From Chitinophagales bacterium (GTDB taxonomy: Bacteria; Bacteroidota; Bacteroidia; Chitinophagales; Chitinophagaceae): 64,000 bases of DNA. Shown piece by piece: positions 1 through 9,267 of this stretch (position 1 is the first letter of the stretch; the number at the start of each line of letters is the position of its first letter). A program made the position numbers and the translations under genes. Under the pieces are notes generated by a model that saw only the letters and a program-made list of their open reading frames with translations, was not told the origin of the DNA and made no database searches. The DNA is taken from positions 341,786-405,785 of the forward strand of contig JAURJU010000050.1 in NCBI GenBank assembly GCA_030832085.1, given 5' to 3'.

Positions 1-324
1 CAACAGGAAACAAAGCAGGGTAGCAAAAACACCTACCACCAATGCTACCCAGCCTCCGCTAAGTGCAGCTTTTACATTTTGGGTGGAAGACATGGCAATT
101 ACCACAGGGATGTACATGCCACTCCAAAAATGGATGCCGGTCTCCGCTTCTGCATCCAACCATTTTTTCTTTTTGATCCTATCCCCTAAAACAATCAGCA
201 AGAACATGCCAAACCCTACGCCACCAATGTTGCCATCAAAATGAAAAAGGATTCCCAATGCCTCGCCAATGAGTTGACCTGCGATGAAGCAGGCTGATAG
301 AACGGCTACGCCATAAATTTTCAT
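1..324 (-). CDS. madL: Malonate transporter subunit MadL, 3' end cut by the window edge
   Basis: The frame is open from an ATG at 322-324 through base 1, giving 108 visible residues with no stop. The protein begins MKIYGVAVLSACFIAGQLIG and has four hydrophobic segments (about 4-26, 34-48, 64-82, 90-108). It carries the GNIGGVGFGM and FWSGMYIPVVIAM stretches that I associate with MadL, a subunit of the sodium-dependent MadLM malonate carrier in the inner membrane. MadL is about 125-135 residues in other bacteria, so only a short C-terminus should be missing, and madM is expected just beyond the left edge. The gene follows an alpha/beta-hydrolase whose reading frame runs 89 bases into it, and a malonyl-CoA-synthetase-like gene, which fits uptake and activation of malonate. 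The identification comes from recalled family sequence, not from a search. Confidence 0.85.
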   Translation of the reverse strand, partial: MKIYGVAVLSACFIAGQLIGEALGILFHFDGNIGGVGFGMFLLIVLGDRIKKKKWLDAEAETGIHFWSGMYIPVVIAMSSTQNVKAALSGGWVALVVGVFATLLCFLL

Positions 325-1282
325 CCCTGTGAATTTGAAAGTTGCTTTCTACTGCAAGTATAGTCTTTTTGGATTGATTGATGGACAAAAGTGGAAAGAG
401 CCATTCCACCATGGATTGAAAACAGCTGTCTTGCTTTGCCTTATTGTTGTCAAGAGTATGCCCGGCACCATAAAAGGGGCGCCATGCCGTGGGAATGCCC
501 AACGAAAGGCAGTGTTGATAAAGGATAAGGCCTCCATACTTGAATCCATGGTATCCAAATGAACTGTCATAGGCCACCGTTTTATCCATGGTGCCAGAAG
601 TATTGAACAGTGGCGCATCGCCTTTTTTGATCCAGTTGAAGTCAATCATCGCACCCCAAGCATTCATCACGCCATGCACCTTGGATGAAAACCCCTCACT
701 GCCTTCTATACCTTCCAGAGGGCCCCATTTTTGAATATCAATGCCATCAGGCAACTCAAATTCATCCATATACGCAATGGCCATCGCAGTTTTTGATCCT
801 GCAGAACTTCCTGTCAGGAAGACCTGGTTGGTATCAATGCCATATTCAACTGCATGCTTCTTGAGAAAACGTACAGCAGCCCTGCCATCCTGCTGTGCCC
901 GGTAAAGGGCATTGGCATAGTCTGCCTCGCTCTTTTGGTTTTCAATCCCCAACCGGTAATCAATGGTGGCTGTTACAAAACCACGTTTTGCAAAACCCTG
1001 ACAAACCAAGGCACTGTAGGAGCCCTTTCGGCTGTTGCTCTGGAAACCACCTCCATGGATGAAAACAACCAATGGTCTTTTCTGCATGGTATCTCCCTGA
1101 GGAAAAATCAGATCCAACAACAATGTTTCGGAACTACCTTTTATGTTCACGGCACTGCCATAGGCAATGGCATTGATTGAATCGAGCGCATCAAAAACTG
1201 GTTCTCTGAAACGCTGTGCAGTAGTGCTTTTCAGGAAAAAAAGCATCAATACCATCATGGCAACCGGTCTCATCAATTTCAC
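236..1282 (-). CDS. Secreted alpha/beta-hydrolase (BD-FAE/carboxylesterase-like)
   Basis: This 348-residue protein has a signal peptide (about 1-22, ending TTAQ), an HGGG oxyanion motif at 76-79, and a nucleophile elbow GSSAGS at 158-163 with Ser160. Candidate acid and base are Asp in TMDKTVAYD (about 233) and His275 in GAGHT. This layout is that of the HSL/BD-FAE type esterases, which act on small esters including acyl groups on sugars. Its ATG overlaps the stop of the upstream synthetase by four bases (ATGA), so the two are probably translationally coupled. The last 29 or so codons run into madL in another frame. That tail is basic, rich in Arg and Ser, and looks unlike a folded extension, so a lost original stop is possible. 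The substrate is unknown; release of a malonyl or acetyl ester from the glycan is inference from context. Confidence 0.8.
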   Translation of the reverse strand: MKLMRPVAMMVLMLFFLKSTTAQRFREPVFDALDSINAIAYGSAVNIKGSSETLLLDLIFPQGDTMQKRPLVVFIHGGGFQSNSRKGSYSALVCQGFAKRGFVTATIDYRLGIENQKSEADYANALYRAQQDGRAAVRFLKKHAVEYGIDTNQVFLTGSSAGSKTAMAIAYMDEFELPDGIDIQKWGPLEGIEGSEGFSSKVHGVMNAWGAMIDFNWIKKGDAPLFNTSGTMDKTVAYDSSFGYHGFKYGGLILYQHCLSLGIPTAWRPFYGAGHTLDNNKAKQDSCFQSMVEWLFPLLSINQSKKTILAVESNFQIHRDENLWRSRSISLLHRRSTHWRGIGNPFSF

Positions 1283-2763
1283 TGGAACATTGTTTTTACT
1301 TCATTTTTCACCACTTTGCCCATGGCATTTCTTGGAAGCGCATCAACCAACAAATATTTTCTTGGAGTTTTATAGGATGCCATTTGTGTTCTCATCCAGG
1401 TATTCAATACCTGCGGATCAAGGTCTCCCGAAGGAACAACCGCAGCCACCACCAACTCACCCCATTCATCATCGGGAACGCCCACCACAGCACAGTCTGC
1501 AATGTTGGGATACGAACGCAACACTTCTTCGATTTCCAGTGCAGACAACTTGTATCCTCCAGACTTGATGATATCCACCGAACTTCTGCCAAGTATCCTA
1601 TAATAGCCGTCTTCGACAACTGCAACATCCCCAGTTTTGAACCATCCATCGGGCGTGAATTCTTGTGCGGTAGCCTCAGGCTTGTTCCAATATTCCTTGA
1701 ATACGTTTTCTCCTTTGATGTGAATCTCGCCTGGCTCACCAGGTTCAACCAATTGCATGGCATCGTCCACCAGTCGGACCGTTACTCCCGGGAGAGGTTT
1801 TCCGATATAACCGGCCCTTCTTTCCCCCTCATATGGATTGCTGATGCCCATACCAATTTCAGTCATCCCATAGCGCTCCAACAATACATGGCCACTCAGC
1901 TTTTCCCAGTTTTCCATCACTGAAACCGGCAAAGCAGCAGATCCGCAAACCATCAGCCTGAATTGTTTCAAGGCATTTCTGATCTGCAGTTGTTGGGTGT
2001 TGTCCAGCAGTTCCCATCCTGCAATGAGCTTGAAATAAATGGTGGGTACTGCCATGAATACATTGATATTTCCCTTGAGGAAACGGAAAAAAATATCCTC
2101 CACGGAAAACGAAGAGATAAACTCCACTGTACCACCATTCCACAGTGTTGCAGAAACCACGTTGATGATGCCATGCACATGGTGCAAGGGCAATACACAA
2201 AGCGCATGATCAGTTGATGAATACTTCCATGCGGCAGATATTGAATTGACCTGTGCTTCGATATTGGCATGTGTTGTCACAACACCTTTGGGCTTGTTGG
2301 TGGTTCCACTGGTGTAAAGGATCATGGCATTTCGGGATGCGTCAACCTGGGGTAAATTCACCAAAGGGAAATCAGGAACCTTGTCCACAACAATAAGCCT
2401 GATGGACTGCTCCATTGCATAGGCAGCAACAAGGTCGTGGTACTTCGAAGAAACAACCAGCGTCTGCGCACCGGTATCTTCCAACACATATTGAAGAGAT
2501 GGCAAAGGATGTGTGATGCACAAAGGAACTGCTACTCCACCTGCCTGCCAAATGCCCCACTGCACTTTTACATAATCAAAGCCAGGATCGACCATGAACG
2601 CTATCCTTGCTCCATCAAGGTCTTTTTCACCCGCCAAAAGATGCGCGGCAAATTGCTGTGATTGTTCTAAGAGAAAACCAAATGCAAAGGATGTTGCATT
2701 GGCGATGATCGCCGTCTTTTCTTTGTTGATCTTTGCGGTTTCAATGATGCGTAGCATGCTCAA
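1279..2763 (-). CDS. Acyl-CoA synthetase of the MatB/ACSF3 type, probably malonyl-CoA synthetase
   Basis: A 494-residue cytoplasmic AMP-forming acyl-CoA synthetase. The phosphate-binding A3 motif YTSGTTNKPKG is at 150-160, ERYGMTE at 296-302, TGD at 377-379, and the catalytic lysine is Lys483 in the C-terminal NAMGKVVKN. The stretches ERYGMTEIGM, EYWNKPE, DGWFKTGD and SVDIIKSGGYK closely resemble mitochondrial ACSF3 and bacterial MatB, which make malonyl-CoA from malonate, ATP and CoA. HHVHG (194-198) and GERR (313-316) lie where MatB enzymes hold residues that contact the second carboxylate. The gene lies 8 bases after the GH50-like gene and overlaps the esterase by four bases, with madL next. 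This context favours malonate over other short acids. Methylmalonate or a general short-chain acid is the alternative. Confidence 0.78.
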   Translation of the reverse strand: MSMLRIIETAKINKEKTAIIANATSFAFGFLLEQSQQFAAHLLAGEKDLDGARIAFMVDPGFDYVKVQWGIWQAGGVAVPLCITHPLPSLQYVLEDTGAQTLVVSSKYHDLVAAYAMEQSIRLIVVDKVPDFPLVNLPQVDASRNAMILYTSGTTNKPKGVVTTHANIEAQVNSISAAWKYSSTDHALCVLPLHHVHGIINVVSATLWNGGTVEFISSFSVEDIFFRFLKGNINVFMAVPTIYFKLIAGWELLDNTQQLQIRNALKQFRLMVCGSAALPVSVMENWEKLSGHVLLERYGMTEIGMGISNPYEGERRAGYIGKPLPGVTVRLVDDAMQLVEPGEPGEIHIKGENVFKEYWNKPEATAQEFTPDGWFKTGDVAVVEDGYYRILGRSSVDIIKSGGYKLSALEIEEVLRSYPNIADCAVVGVPDDEWGELVVAAVVPSGDLDPQVLNTWMRTQMASYKTPRKYLLVDALPRNAMGKVVKNEVKTMFQ

Positions 2764-2771
2764 TGGTTTTA

Positions 2772-4178
2772 CTATTTGCCCGGGTTGGAGCTCCGCAAGG
2801 CATATGCATGTCGGTTCAATTCCAACATCTTTTCAGCTAGGGGTAAATATACCTCATAAAGGTTGTTCACCAATCCTTTGTTGGAATCATTGTTGGATGG
2901 GTCTGCCTTGGGATCAGTTGGATCATTGTCTTGGTAACGGAACCAATGCCATCCGATACAATTGGGCGATGCCAGCAGAGAAAGACAAAAGTTTTGGTAG
3001 AAGATACCGCGCTCTTTTTGTGTCTTCACGAGCCACCCGGCACCAGAAATATTGGGCAACCCGGAATCTTCGGCCTTGGTATAGAATTCCGTTACCATGA
3101 ATGGCTTTTTTAAGGCATTCCATGCATTGAACTCATTCAGCGTAGGAGTCCAGTTTCCATAATAATTGATGGAAACCACATCAAGATACTCCTCGCATGC
3201 CTTTAATACATAGGGATTGTTTTTGGCACTGGAATGCAACCTGCTCCCCAAGTACAGGTGATTGGGATCTGATTGTTTGATGGCAGCGGAAACAATTTTG
3301 TAATAAACAGCAGCCACATACCCTGAGAAGATTTCCTGCTGGTCTTTGTTGATGTTCGCGGTATCTAATGCTTTTGATTGAACCCAATTGAGTGCAAGAT
3401 GATAAGCTGCGCTTCCAGGATCACTGAGTGATATGAATTCCTTGATGAGGTTGCTTTGAAAGGGAAGTTCATTGTCAGAAAAATGCCCTGCCAACCAGGG
3501 ATCAGCAGCGTATTTGTTTGCTTCACATTTTGTTCGGCAATAGTTTTCAAACCCCGGATCAAACACGAAAGCCAAGGCAGGCCATTCTTTTTTAGAAGGA
3601 TCATTTTTTTTCTGCTGCTGCACAAAGCCTGACAACAAACTGAGTTGTGTTGTGTACACGATGCCTTCCCTGGGGTTGGTTTGATTGAACATCCTGATGG
3701 CAGCAGTATCGCTCCAGGAACCAAGCATGTTGAATCCGGCAGTTTTCATGTCCTGCTTTACTCCTGCCATCCATTTTGCATCGGTACCATATTTTTCAGC
3801 AAATACCCTTTCATGTTGGGGTGAACTACCCTTTCTCACACTGTTGAGTGAAATACCGATGAATGCTTTTCCTTCCGGGTCAACAATCCATTGTTTTCCA
3901 TTGATTTTTTCAACCCTGAAAAATCCTGTGGATCTGAAGTTGGTTGACGCATCGCCGCCATACCGGGAAAGCTTGGGTGAATTTCCCAATGGAATGCCCG
4001 CGCGATCTACTGTCATGGCCTTAAAAGCCGTCCAGTCGGAATAAACAATATTCCTGTTCTTGTCGCGGCTCCATTTTTTTGCCATAACAACAATGGAATC
4101 CTGCCCTGACTGTGCCTCAAGGACAGCAGTCAGGTGCAGGAATGCCAGAAAGAAAATCAGGTTGTATTTCATGCTCAA
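2772..4178 (-). CDS. Secreted clan GH-A glycoside hydrolase, GH50/agarase-like
   Basis: A 468-residue protein with a signal peptide (1-22). Near the N-terminus it has GFFRVEKINGKQWIVDPEG (85-103), a block typical of GH50 and related agarase-type TIM-barrel enzymes. Two acidic sites match the clan GH-A pattern: DNE at 235-237 (Glu237, likely acid/base) and TEF with Glu364 (likely nucleophile). The start overlaps the susD stop by four bases (4175-4178), so it is the first enzyme of the SusCD operon and should act on the glycan that pair binds. Agar is not the obvious substrate here because the neighbouring genes are lyases and esterases; another beta-linked galactan or uronic-acid polymer is as likely. 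The exact GH family is uncertain. Confidence 0.65.
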   Translation of the reverse strand: MSMKYNLIFFLAFLHLTAVLEAQSGQDSIVVMAKKWSRDKNRNIVYSDWTAFKAMTVDRAGIPLGNSPKLSRYGGDASTNFRSTGFFRVEKINGKQWIVDPEGKAFIGISLNSVRKGSSPQHERVFAEKYGTDAKWMAGVKQDMKTAGFNMLGSWSDTAAIRMFNQTNPREGIVYTTQLSLLSGFVQQQKKNDPSKKEWPALAFVFDPGFENYCRTKCEANKYAADPWLAGHFSDNELPFQSNLIKEFISLSDPGSAAYHLALNWVQSKALDTANINKDQQEIFSGYVAAVYYKIVSAAIKQSDPNHLYLGSRLHSSAKNNPYVLKACEEYLDVVSINYYGNWTPTLNEFNAWNALKKPFMVTEFYTKAEDSGLPNISGAGWLVKTQKERGIFYQNFCLSLLASPNCIGWHWFRYQDNDPTDPKADPSNNDSNKGLVNNLYEVYLPLAEKMLELNRHAYALRSSNPGK

Positions 4179-5839
4179 TACCCTGGATTTTGAGGCATTG
4201 GCTTCGTAAGATTGGCGTCAATGACCGATTGAGGGATGGGCAAAATGGTATCCCGTAGTGCAATGAGCGAGGATACATTCTTGTTGTGCAACTTGGTCCT
4301 GTCGAACCAGGTACCGGTCCTTAACAGGGTATACCGCCGGTGTTCTTCAGTAACCAATTCCCTGGAGCGTTCATCAAGAATAAGATCCATGTTGATTTGT
4401 GCAGCAGTTGCCAATGGTGCATTGGCCCTCGAACGAAGAACATTGATAGTTGCGGCAGCGTTGGCTGTTTCTCCCAATTTGAATTGTGCTTCTGCAAGCA
4501 ACAAATAGGTTTCAGCAAGTCTCAAATAAATCATGTCGTTGAAGTTGCTCGACTGCTGCAGATCGGATGCAACTGCAGGTGCCCAATCCCACTTGCGTGT
4601 ACTCGGCCAGGCCTGAGCATTGGATGCATTTGTCACTGGTTCGGCTGCCGCCAAAGGAGTGAGCTTGACGGTATCACCCAACTTGGCTCCAGTTGGCAGT
4701 GAAGCGGCATTGTTCATTTGGTAAAACAATCGCCATGCATGGTATGAACCTCGGTCATCTTTGGGATCGTAAACAGACAGTGCATATTTGGTGACACCAA
4801 ACCTACCAATTCCACGGCCCCCATTGTCAATGGAAAAAGTGATGGGTGTTTTTCCACCAATGGTTATCCGTTCGTAGCGGTTTACCCACCACCTTCTCAT
4901 GATATTGTTTTCTGCACCCTGGGCCAGGTATTCATTTTGCATGACCCACAGCGCTTCTGTATTCCCCTCACTCCTGTTGGAATTTCCATCCAAAAACATA
5001 TCGGTAAATGCAGTACCGGGCAATGTTCTTTTAACGCCGTACCTGGCTGTAACAATCTTGTACAATGGACTGGTGGTGAGCGACATTGCTTTTGCCTTCG
5101 CCTTGGCATTGTCTCCTATTGTCAGGTACAGTTCGGCCAGGTAATGGGTGGCAACAGCTTTCGGAAAACGTGCAGCATTGGGTGCAGGGTCAGACATGTT
5201 GGCTTCCGCAAAAAGTAAATCTGCCTCCATTGCTTTTCTCACTTCCGCCCTACTGGTTCTTTCCCAATCGGTCCGAATATTGCTGCCCTTTGACTCTTCA
5301 AGGTTCAATGGCACATCACCCCAAAGAAATGTCAGGTGCCGATATGCCCATGCCCTTACCAATTTTGCTTCACCCACTATTTGGTTTTTCTCAGCTGCTG
5401 TCCAGTTGATGTTGGGATTTTCTGCCCTTCCGATGATGGTATTGGCTGCATTGATGGTTTGGTACAACCAGGCCCATAGATTGTTCAGATAACCCTGAGT
5501 AGAATTCATCAGAACACCAAAGCTGTTGAACATGCGCTCGGGTTGATTTCCTCCAGCAGGAAAAGGAGAATAGGCATTGTCTACACCAATAAACGCAGCC
5601 GTGAGGTACAGGTCATTGGTAGAGTTTGAATTGAACCCGCCATCAATGCCACCCCTTTCTCGGCGAACAAGGTTATAAAGACCATACAAACCAGATTCAA
5701 AGCCAGCCTTGTTGACATACAGGTTGTCTGGGGCGATGATGGCCAATGGCTTTTCATTTAAAAAATCTTTTTTGCATCCCGTTGAAACCAGCATGACAAA
5801 AAGAAGCATGCCAATTGTTTTGTACATATTTTTCATCAT
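4175..5839 (-). CDS. SusD/RagB family surface glycan-binding lipoprotein
   Basis: A 554-residue protein with a lipobox VSTGC near residue 22 followed by KKDFLNEKP, the usual start of SusD proteins. Further family marks are the TPR-like helices (GEAKLVRAWAYRHLTFLWGDVPL; AETYLLLAEAQFKLGE) and the late block LILDERSRELVTEEHRRYTLLRTG. The last residues PQNPGY also match the usual SusD C-terminus. SusD caps the SusC barrel at the cell surface and binds the glycan. It starts 15 bases after the susC stop, as expected for a pair, and overlaps the GH50-like gene by four bases. Two adjacent Met codons are possible starts; the first is used here. Confidence 0.95.
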   Translation of the reverse strand: MMKNMYKTIGMLLFVMLVSTGCKKDFLNEKPLAIIAPDNLYVNKAGFESGLYGLYNLVRRERGGIDGGFNSNSTNDLYLTAAFIGVDNAYSPFPAGGNQPERMFNSFGVLMNSTQGYLNNLWAWLYQTINAANTIIGRAENPNINWTAAEKNQIVGEAKLVRAWAYRHLTFLWGDVPLNLEESKGSNIRTDWERTSRAEVRKAMEADLLFAEANMSDPAPNAARFPKAVATHYLAELYLTIGDNAKAKAKAMSLTTSPLYKIVTARYGVKRTLPGTAFTDMFLDGNSNRSEGNTEALWVMQNEYLAQGAENNIMRRWWVNRYERITIGGKTPITFSIDNGGRGIGRFGVTKYALSVYDPKDDRGSYHAWRLFYQMNNAASLPTGAKLGDTVKLTPLAAAEPVTNASNAQAWPSTRKWDWAPAVASDLQQSSNFNDMIYLRLAETYLLLAEAQFKLGETANAAATINVLRSRANAPLATAAQINMDLILDERSRELVTEEHRRYTLLRTGTWFDRTKLHNKNVSSLIALRDTILPIPQSVIDANLTKPMPQNPGY

Positions 5840-5854
5840 TTCAATTTTTTCAGA

Positions 5855-8800
5855 TTAGAAGGAAAGGTTCACGCCAAAAATGACTTCACGTTGCAAAGGC
5901 ACCCCCAGTTGATTGCTGATCTCTGGATCAAGCCCCCTGTACTTGGTAAAGGTTGCCAAGTTCCTTCCCGTCATATATACCTTCATGGTATTTACATTCA
6001 TCTTGTCAAGCACTTTGCGGGGAAGTTCAAATGCGAGGGAAATGTCTTTGAATCTTGTGAAATCAGCATTCTCATAAAATCCTACGTTGAACTGATTCGC
6101 CAGTGCATCATTGGCAAAATGGGTTCCTGTTGTATTTTTATCGGACCACCAATCCTTCTTTGTGGTGTTGAGCCTGACATCACCATAGACTGCATCGTTT
6201 TCAGTTGGATTTTCTTTGGTTATGCCCATCACTCCATGGAAAAAGACCATCAATGAGAACTGCCTGTACTTGAGATTGTGGGTCATACCCCAAATCACCC
6301 GTGGGTCAAGGTTTCCGAGGATCATCCTGTCAGCAGCAGTATTGATGGTACCGTCACCATCCGCATCCAATACCCTCACATAACCGGGTTTTGCACTTGC
6401 CTTTTGCACCGATGCAGCCACCTCGTCAGTCGACTTGAAAATTCCATCGTACTTCAAACCATATACAACACGGATGGGCTTTCCAATGAACCACCGGTTG
6501 CCCAGGTCATCTTTGCCATCACCGTACAAATCAACAATTTTGTTGGTATTGTGCGATACATTCAAATTGGTGGACCATGTGAAATTTTTTGTTTTCACAT
6601 TCACTGTATTCAAACTCAATTCAATGCCCTTGTTGGAAGTCTTTCCTATATTTTGCAAAACACGGGTAAATCCTTGAACTGAAGAGATATTTCTCTCCAA
6701 CAACAAGTCCTGTGTCCTTGAAGCATAATAGTCCAATGAACCCTGGATCCTGTTCTTGAAGAATCCAAAATCTAGGGCAAAAGTCAAAGATCTTGTTGAC
6801 TCCCATCCCAGTCGTTCATTTGCCAGTCGATTGGGGACATAGCCGGTCAGCAAACTGGTGCCATTGAGGTATCCCCTGGTGCTCAATGTGGCCAAAGATT
6901 GGTAACTGGAAACCGCCTGGTTGCCGTTCAACCCATAAGAGGCCCTCAGCTTGAGGTTATTTAGAAGACTCTTGTTGGCTGCGAATGCCTCGTTGCCGAT
7001 ATTCCAGGCCAATGCAAAAGATGGGAATGTGCCATACTTGGTGTCATCTCCAAATCCTGAGTATCCATCACGCCTCGCCGTAACTGTCAGCAAATAACGG
7101 CTATCAAAATTATAATTCAACCTGGCCATCTGTGAGAGAATCGACTGGGCGAATTGTGTAGAGGATGGAGTAAGCAATTTTGCCGCGTTCATCTGATAGT
7201 TGGTCAGGACATCGTTCGGGAAACCAATTCCCACCAATTGATCGCGGTCAAAATCATTTTTTTGCCCACTGTAGAGTCCTGTAAAATTTACACTGTGCTT
7301 GCCAAAAATACGGTTGTAGTTCAGGATGTTTTCAACGGTGAAATTTCTTTCAACGGAGTTGTAGTTGACAGCCCTTCCTCCATTTTCAAAGCCCTCCTTG
7401 GTATCGACGCCATTGTATGTTTTTCGCTGGTTGTTGTCAAACTCAATACCGGTATTGATCTTGTAAGAAAGGCCTTTGATGAAGGGAACATCTATTTTGA
7501 GGTTATTGGAACTGAAGATCCGGTAGGAGTTGTCCCTGTTGGTGGCCAGCAGGTCACCCAATGGATTACCCGCTGTATTGTATTCAGGCCAGGCATAAAT
7601 AGTAGGCTTGCCATCCGGTCCATATGCTGTGGTCAAAGGATTCATGTAGTTGGCACCAAAATCACCTGAAAATGTGGCCGGCAAACCACTTCTATCCTGA
7701 AAAGACAATTGTGTGGACGAAGCCAGGGAAAGCCATGCATTGACCTTTATATCCATGCTGGGCTTTATTGAATACCTTTCAAACTTGTCGCCTATTGCAA
7801 TGCCCTTTACATTGAGGTAAGTGGTACCAAGATAAAAGTTGATTTTGTCTGAACCACCAGCCACTCCCAAACTGTGCTGGGATCTTGTTCCGGTTTGTGT
7901 GGCAAGATCATACCAATCGACCCAGTTTCCAGCAGCATTGATTGCCTCTTCCGAGGCGGTCATGGAATTCACAGGAATATTAAGCCTGGCGTTCTTGAAC
8001 GCATAGAATTCCGGACCTGTCATGAGATCAGGTTTATTGATGATGGTTTGCGTCCCATAAAATCCATCATAGGTAATGTTCAAGCGACCTTTCTTGCCTT
8101 GCTTGGAAGTTACAATGATAACCCCATTTGCACCCCTTGACCCATAAATTGCAGATGCGGAGGCATCCTTCAAAATCTCTATGGATTCCACATCCGATGG
8201 GTTGATTTCAGAAATTCCTCCAGTATAAGGTATGCCGTCCCAAATGATCAATGGGCTGTTGCTGGCACTGATGGAATTTCTCCCCCGTATATCAATGGTC
8301 AAATCATTGCCCTCAGCGCTGCCTGAATTGGCGTTGATCTGAAGCCCTGGGACAGCACCCTGAAGCGCTTGGGCGATATTTGTGTTGGGCAATTGCTGCA
8401 ACCTTTCCTTGGGAATTGAAGCAACAGAACCTGTTACGTCTTTTTTGCGCTGTGTGCCATATCCCACCACCACAATTTCTTCCGATTTGGCTTCACTGCG
8501 CTTGAGCACCAGGTTCAAGGATGTTTCATTGGAAACCTTTACATCAAGGTTTTCATATCCAACAAAAGACAATGACAAAATGCCCCCTTTTTCAGGTACT
8601 TCAATGGAAAAACTTCCATCAAATCCTGATGAAGAACCTTTCGCAGTGCCCTTTAATAAGATGGATACATTTTGAAGTGGCTTGCCCTCTTCATCCACAA
8701 CCTTTCCGGTAGCAACAAATGGAGGCAGCATTGGTGCAATATCCTTTGGCTCCGCACTGTTCAGACCCATATCAACTGGTTTCATCCTTGAAAGCAGTTC

Positions 8801-9070
8801 CTTTGCTTCGATAAATCCAAGCCCTGATTGTTTTTCAATCTTTTTGAACAGCTGTTCTTGGGGTGCATTCCTCAGGTTCAAGGTTGTCTTTTGACTGAAT
8901 CCTTTTGCCCCTGCATGAAGGCATCCTGCGATACAAAGAATGGCTGTTAATTTCATCATCAAGAGATTGTTGATGATGATTTTTCTCCTATGTGTCGAAG
9001 CTAAACTAAGTGCGATTTTTTGCATGGGTTGCATTCGTTTTGGTTTTTTAATAAATTGACTTTTCTGCAT
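5855..9070 (-). CDS. SusC/RagA TonB-dependent outer-membrane glycan transporter with a shortened STN domain
   Basis: The protein has 1071 residues. After a basic N-terminal extension there is a signal sequence (about 38-60, ending KGFSQ). Then come an STN-like half domain (TLNLRNAP..KKIEKQSGLGF, about 62-105), a carboxypeptidase-regulatory-like domain (about 119-190), the VVVGYGTQ segment at 200-207, a plug, and a beta-barrel ending FGVNLSF with a terminal aromatic. It imports oligosaccharides across the outer membrane with its SusD partner. The STN domain normally signals to a periplasmic anti-sigma factor, but here its second half seems to be missing and no sigma/anti-sigma pair is in the window. 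A shorter start near Met39 would still leave a good signal peptide. The 197-base gap upstream must hold the promoter; I could not fix it. Confidence 0.95.
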   Translation of the reverse strand: MQKSQFIKKPKRMQPMQKIALSLASTHRRKIIINNLLMMKLTAILCIAGCLHAGAKGFSQKTTLNLRNAPQEQLFKKIEKQSGLGFIEAKELLSRMKPVDMGLNSAEPKDIAPMLPPFVATGKVVDEEGKPLQNVSILLKGTAKGSSSGFDGSFSIEVPEKGGILSLSFVGYENLDVKVSNETSLNLVLKRSEAKSEEIVVVGYGTQRKKDVTGSVASIPKERLQQLPNTNIAQALQGAVPGLQINANSGSAEGNDLTIDIRGRNSISASNSPLIIWDGIPYTGGISEINPSDVESIEILKDASASAIYGSRGANGVIIVTSKQGKKGRLNITYDGFYGTQTIINKPDLMTGPEFYAFKNARLNIPVNSMTASEEAINAAGNWVDWYDLATQTGTRSQHSLGVAGGSDKINFYLGTTYLNVKGIAIGDKFERYSIKPSMDIKVNAWLSLASSTQLSFQDRSGLPATFSGDFGANYMNPLTTAYGPDGKPTIYAWPEYNTAGNPLGDLLATNRDNSYRIFSSNNLKIDVPFIKGLSYKINTGIEFDNNQRKTYNGVDTKEGFENGGRAVNYNSVERNFTVENILNYNRIFGKHSVNFTGLYSGQKNDFDRDQLVGIGFPNDVLTNYQMNAAKLLTPSSTQFAQSILSQMARLNYNFDSRYLLTVTARRDGYSGFGDDTKYGTFPSFALAWNIGNEAFAANKSLLNNLKLRASYGLNGNQAVSSYQSLATLSTRGYLNGTSLLTGYVPNRLANERLGWESTRSLTFALDFGFFKNRIQGSLDYYASRTQDLLLERNISSVQGFTRVLQNIGKTSNKGIELSLNTVNVKTKNFTWSTNLNVSHNTNKIVDLYGDGKDDLGNRWFIGKPIRVVYGLKYDGIFKSTDEVAASVQKASAKPGYVRVLDADGDGTINTAADRMILGNLDPRVIWGMTHNLKYRQFSLMVFFHGVMGITKENPTENDAVYGDVRLNTTKKDWWSDKNTTGTHFANDALANQFNVGFYENADFTRFKDISLAFELPRKVLDKMNVNTMKVYMTGRNLATFTKYRGLDPEISNQLGVPLQREVIFGVNLSF

Positions 9071-9267
9071 TCGTTTCTGATGAAGGGCCGGCTGTGAACA
9101 ACAATAAAGACATTGAATTGTTGGATTTTACCCTAAAATAAACTTCACCGTTTATGGAAACCCCTCTTTCATTGCCAATCGCTTGTAGAGCGTGAAATGT
9201 TTGAAGGCCAACGGTTCATTTTTCCACCATTTCGCTCAAATACTTGCCTGAATAACGCTTCATCAAT

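Noticed and set aside
1384..1923. A plus-strand open frame of 179 codons opposite the acyl-CoA synthetase
   Set aside because: The synthetase on the minus strand is unmistakable; the antisense translation has shadow-like composition.
9071..9267. A promoter for the first susC
   Set aside because: Several A/T-rich stretches resemble parts of a -7 or -33 box, but no pair with 19-21 bases between them was convincing.
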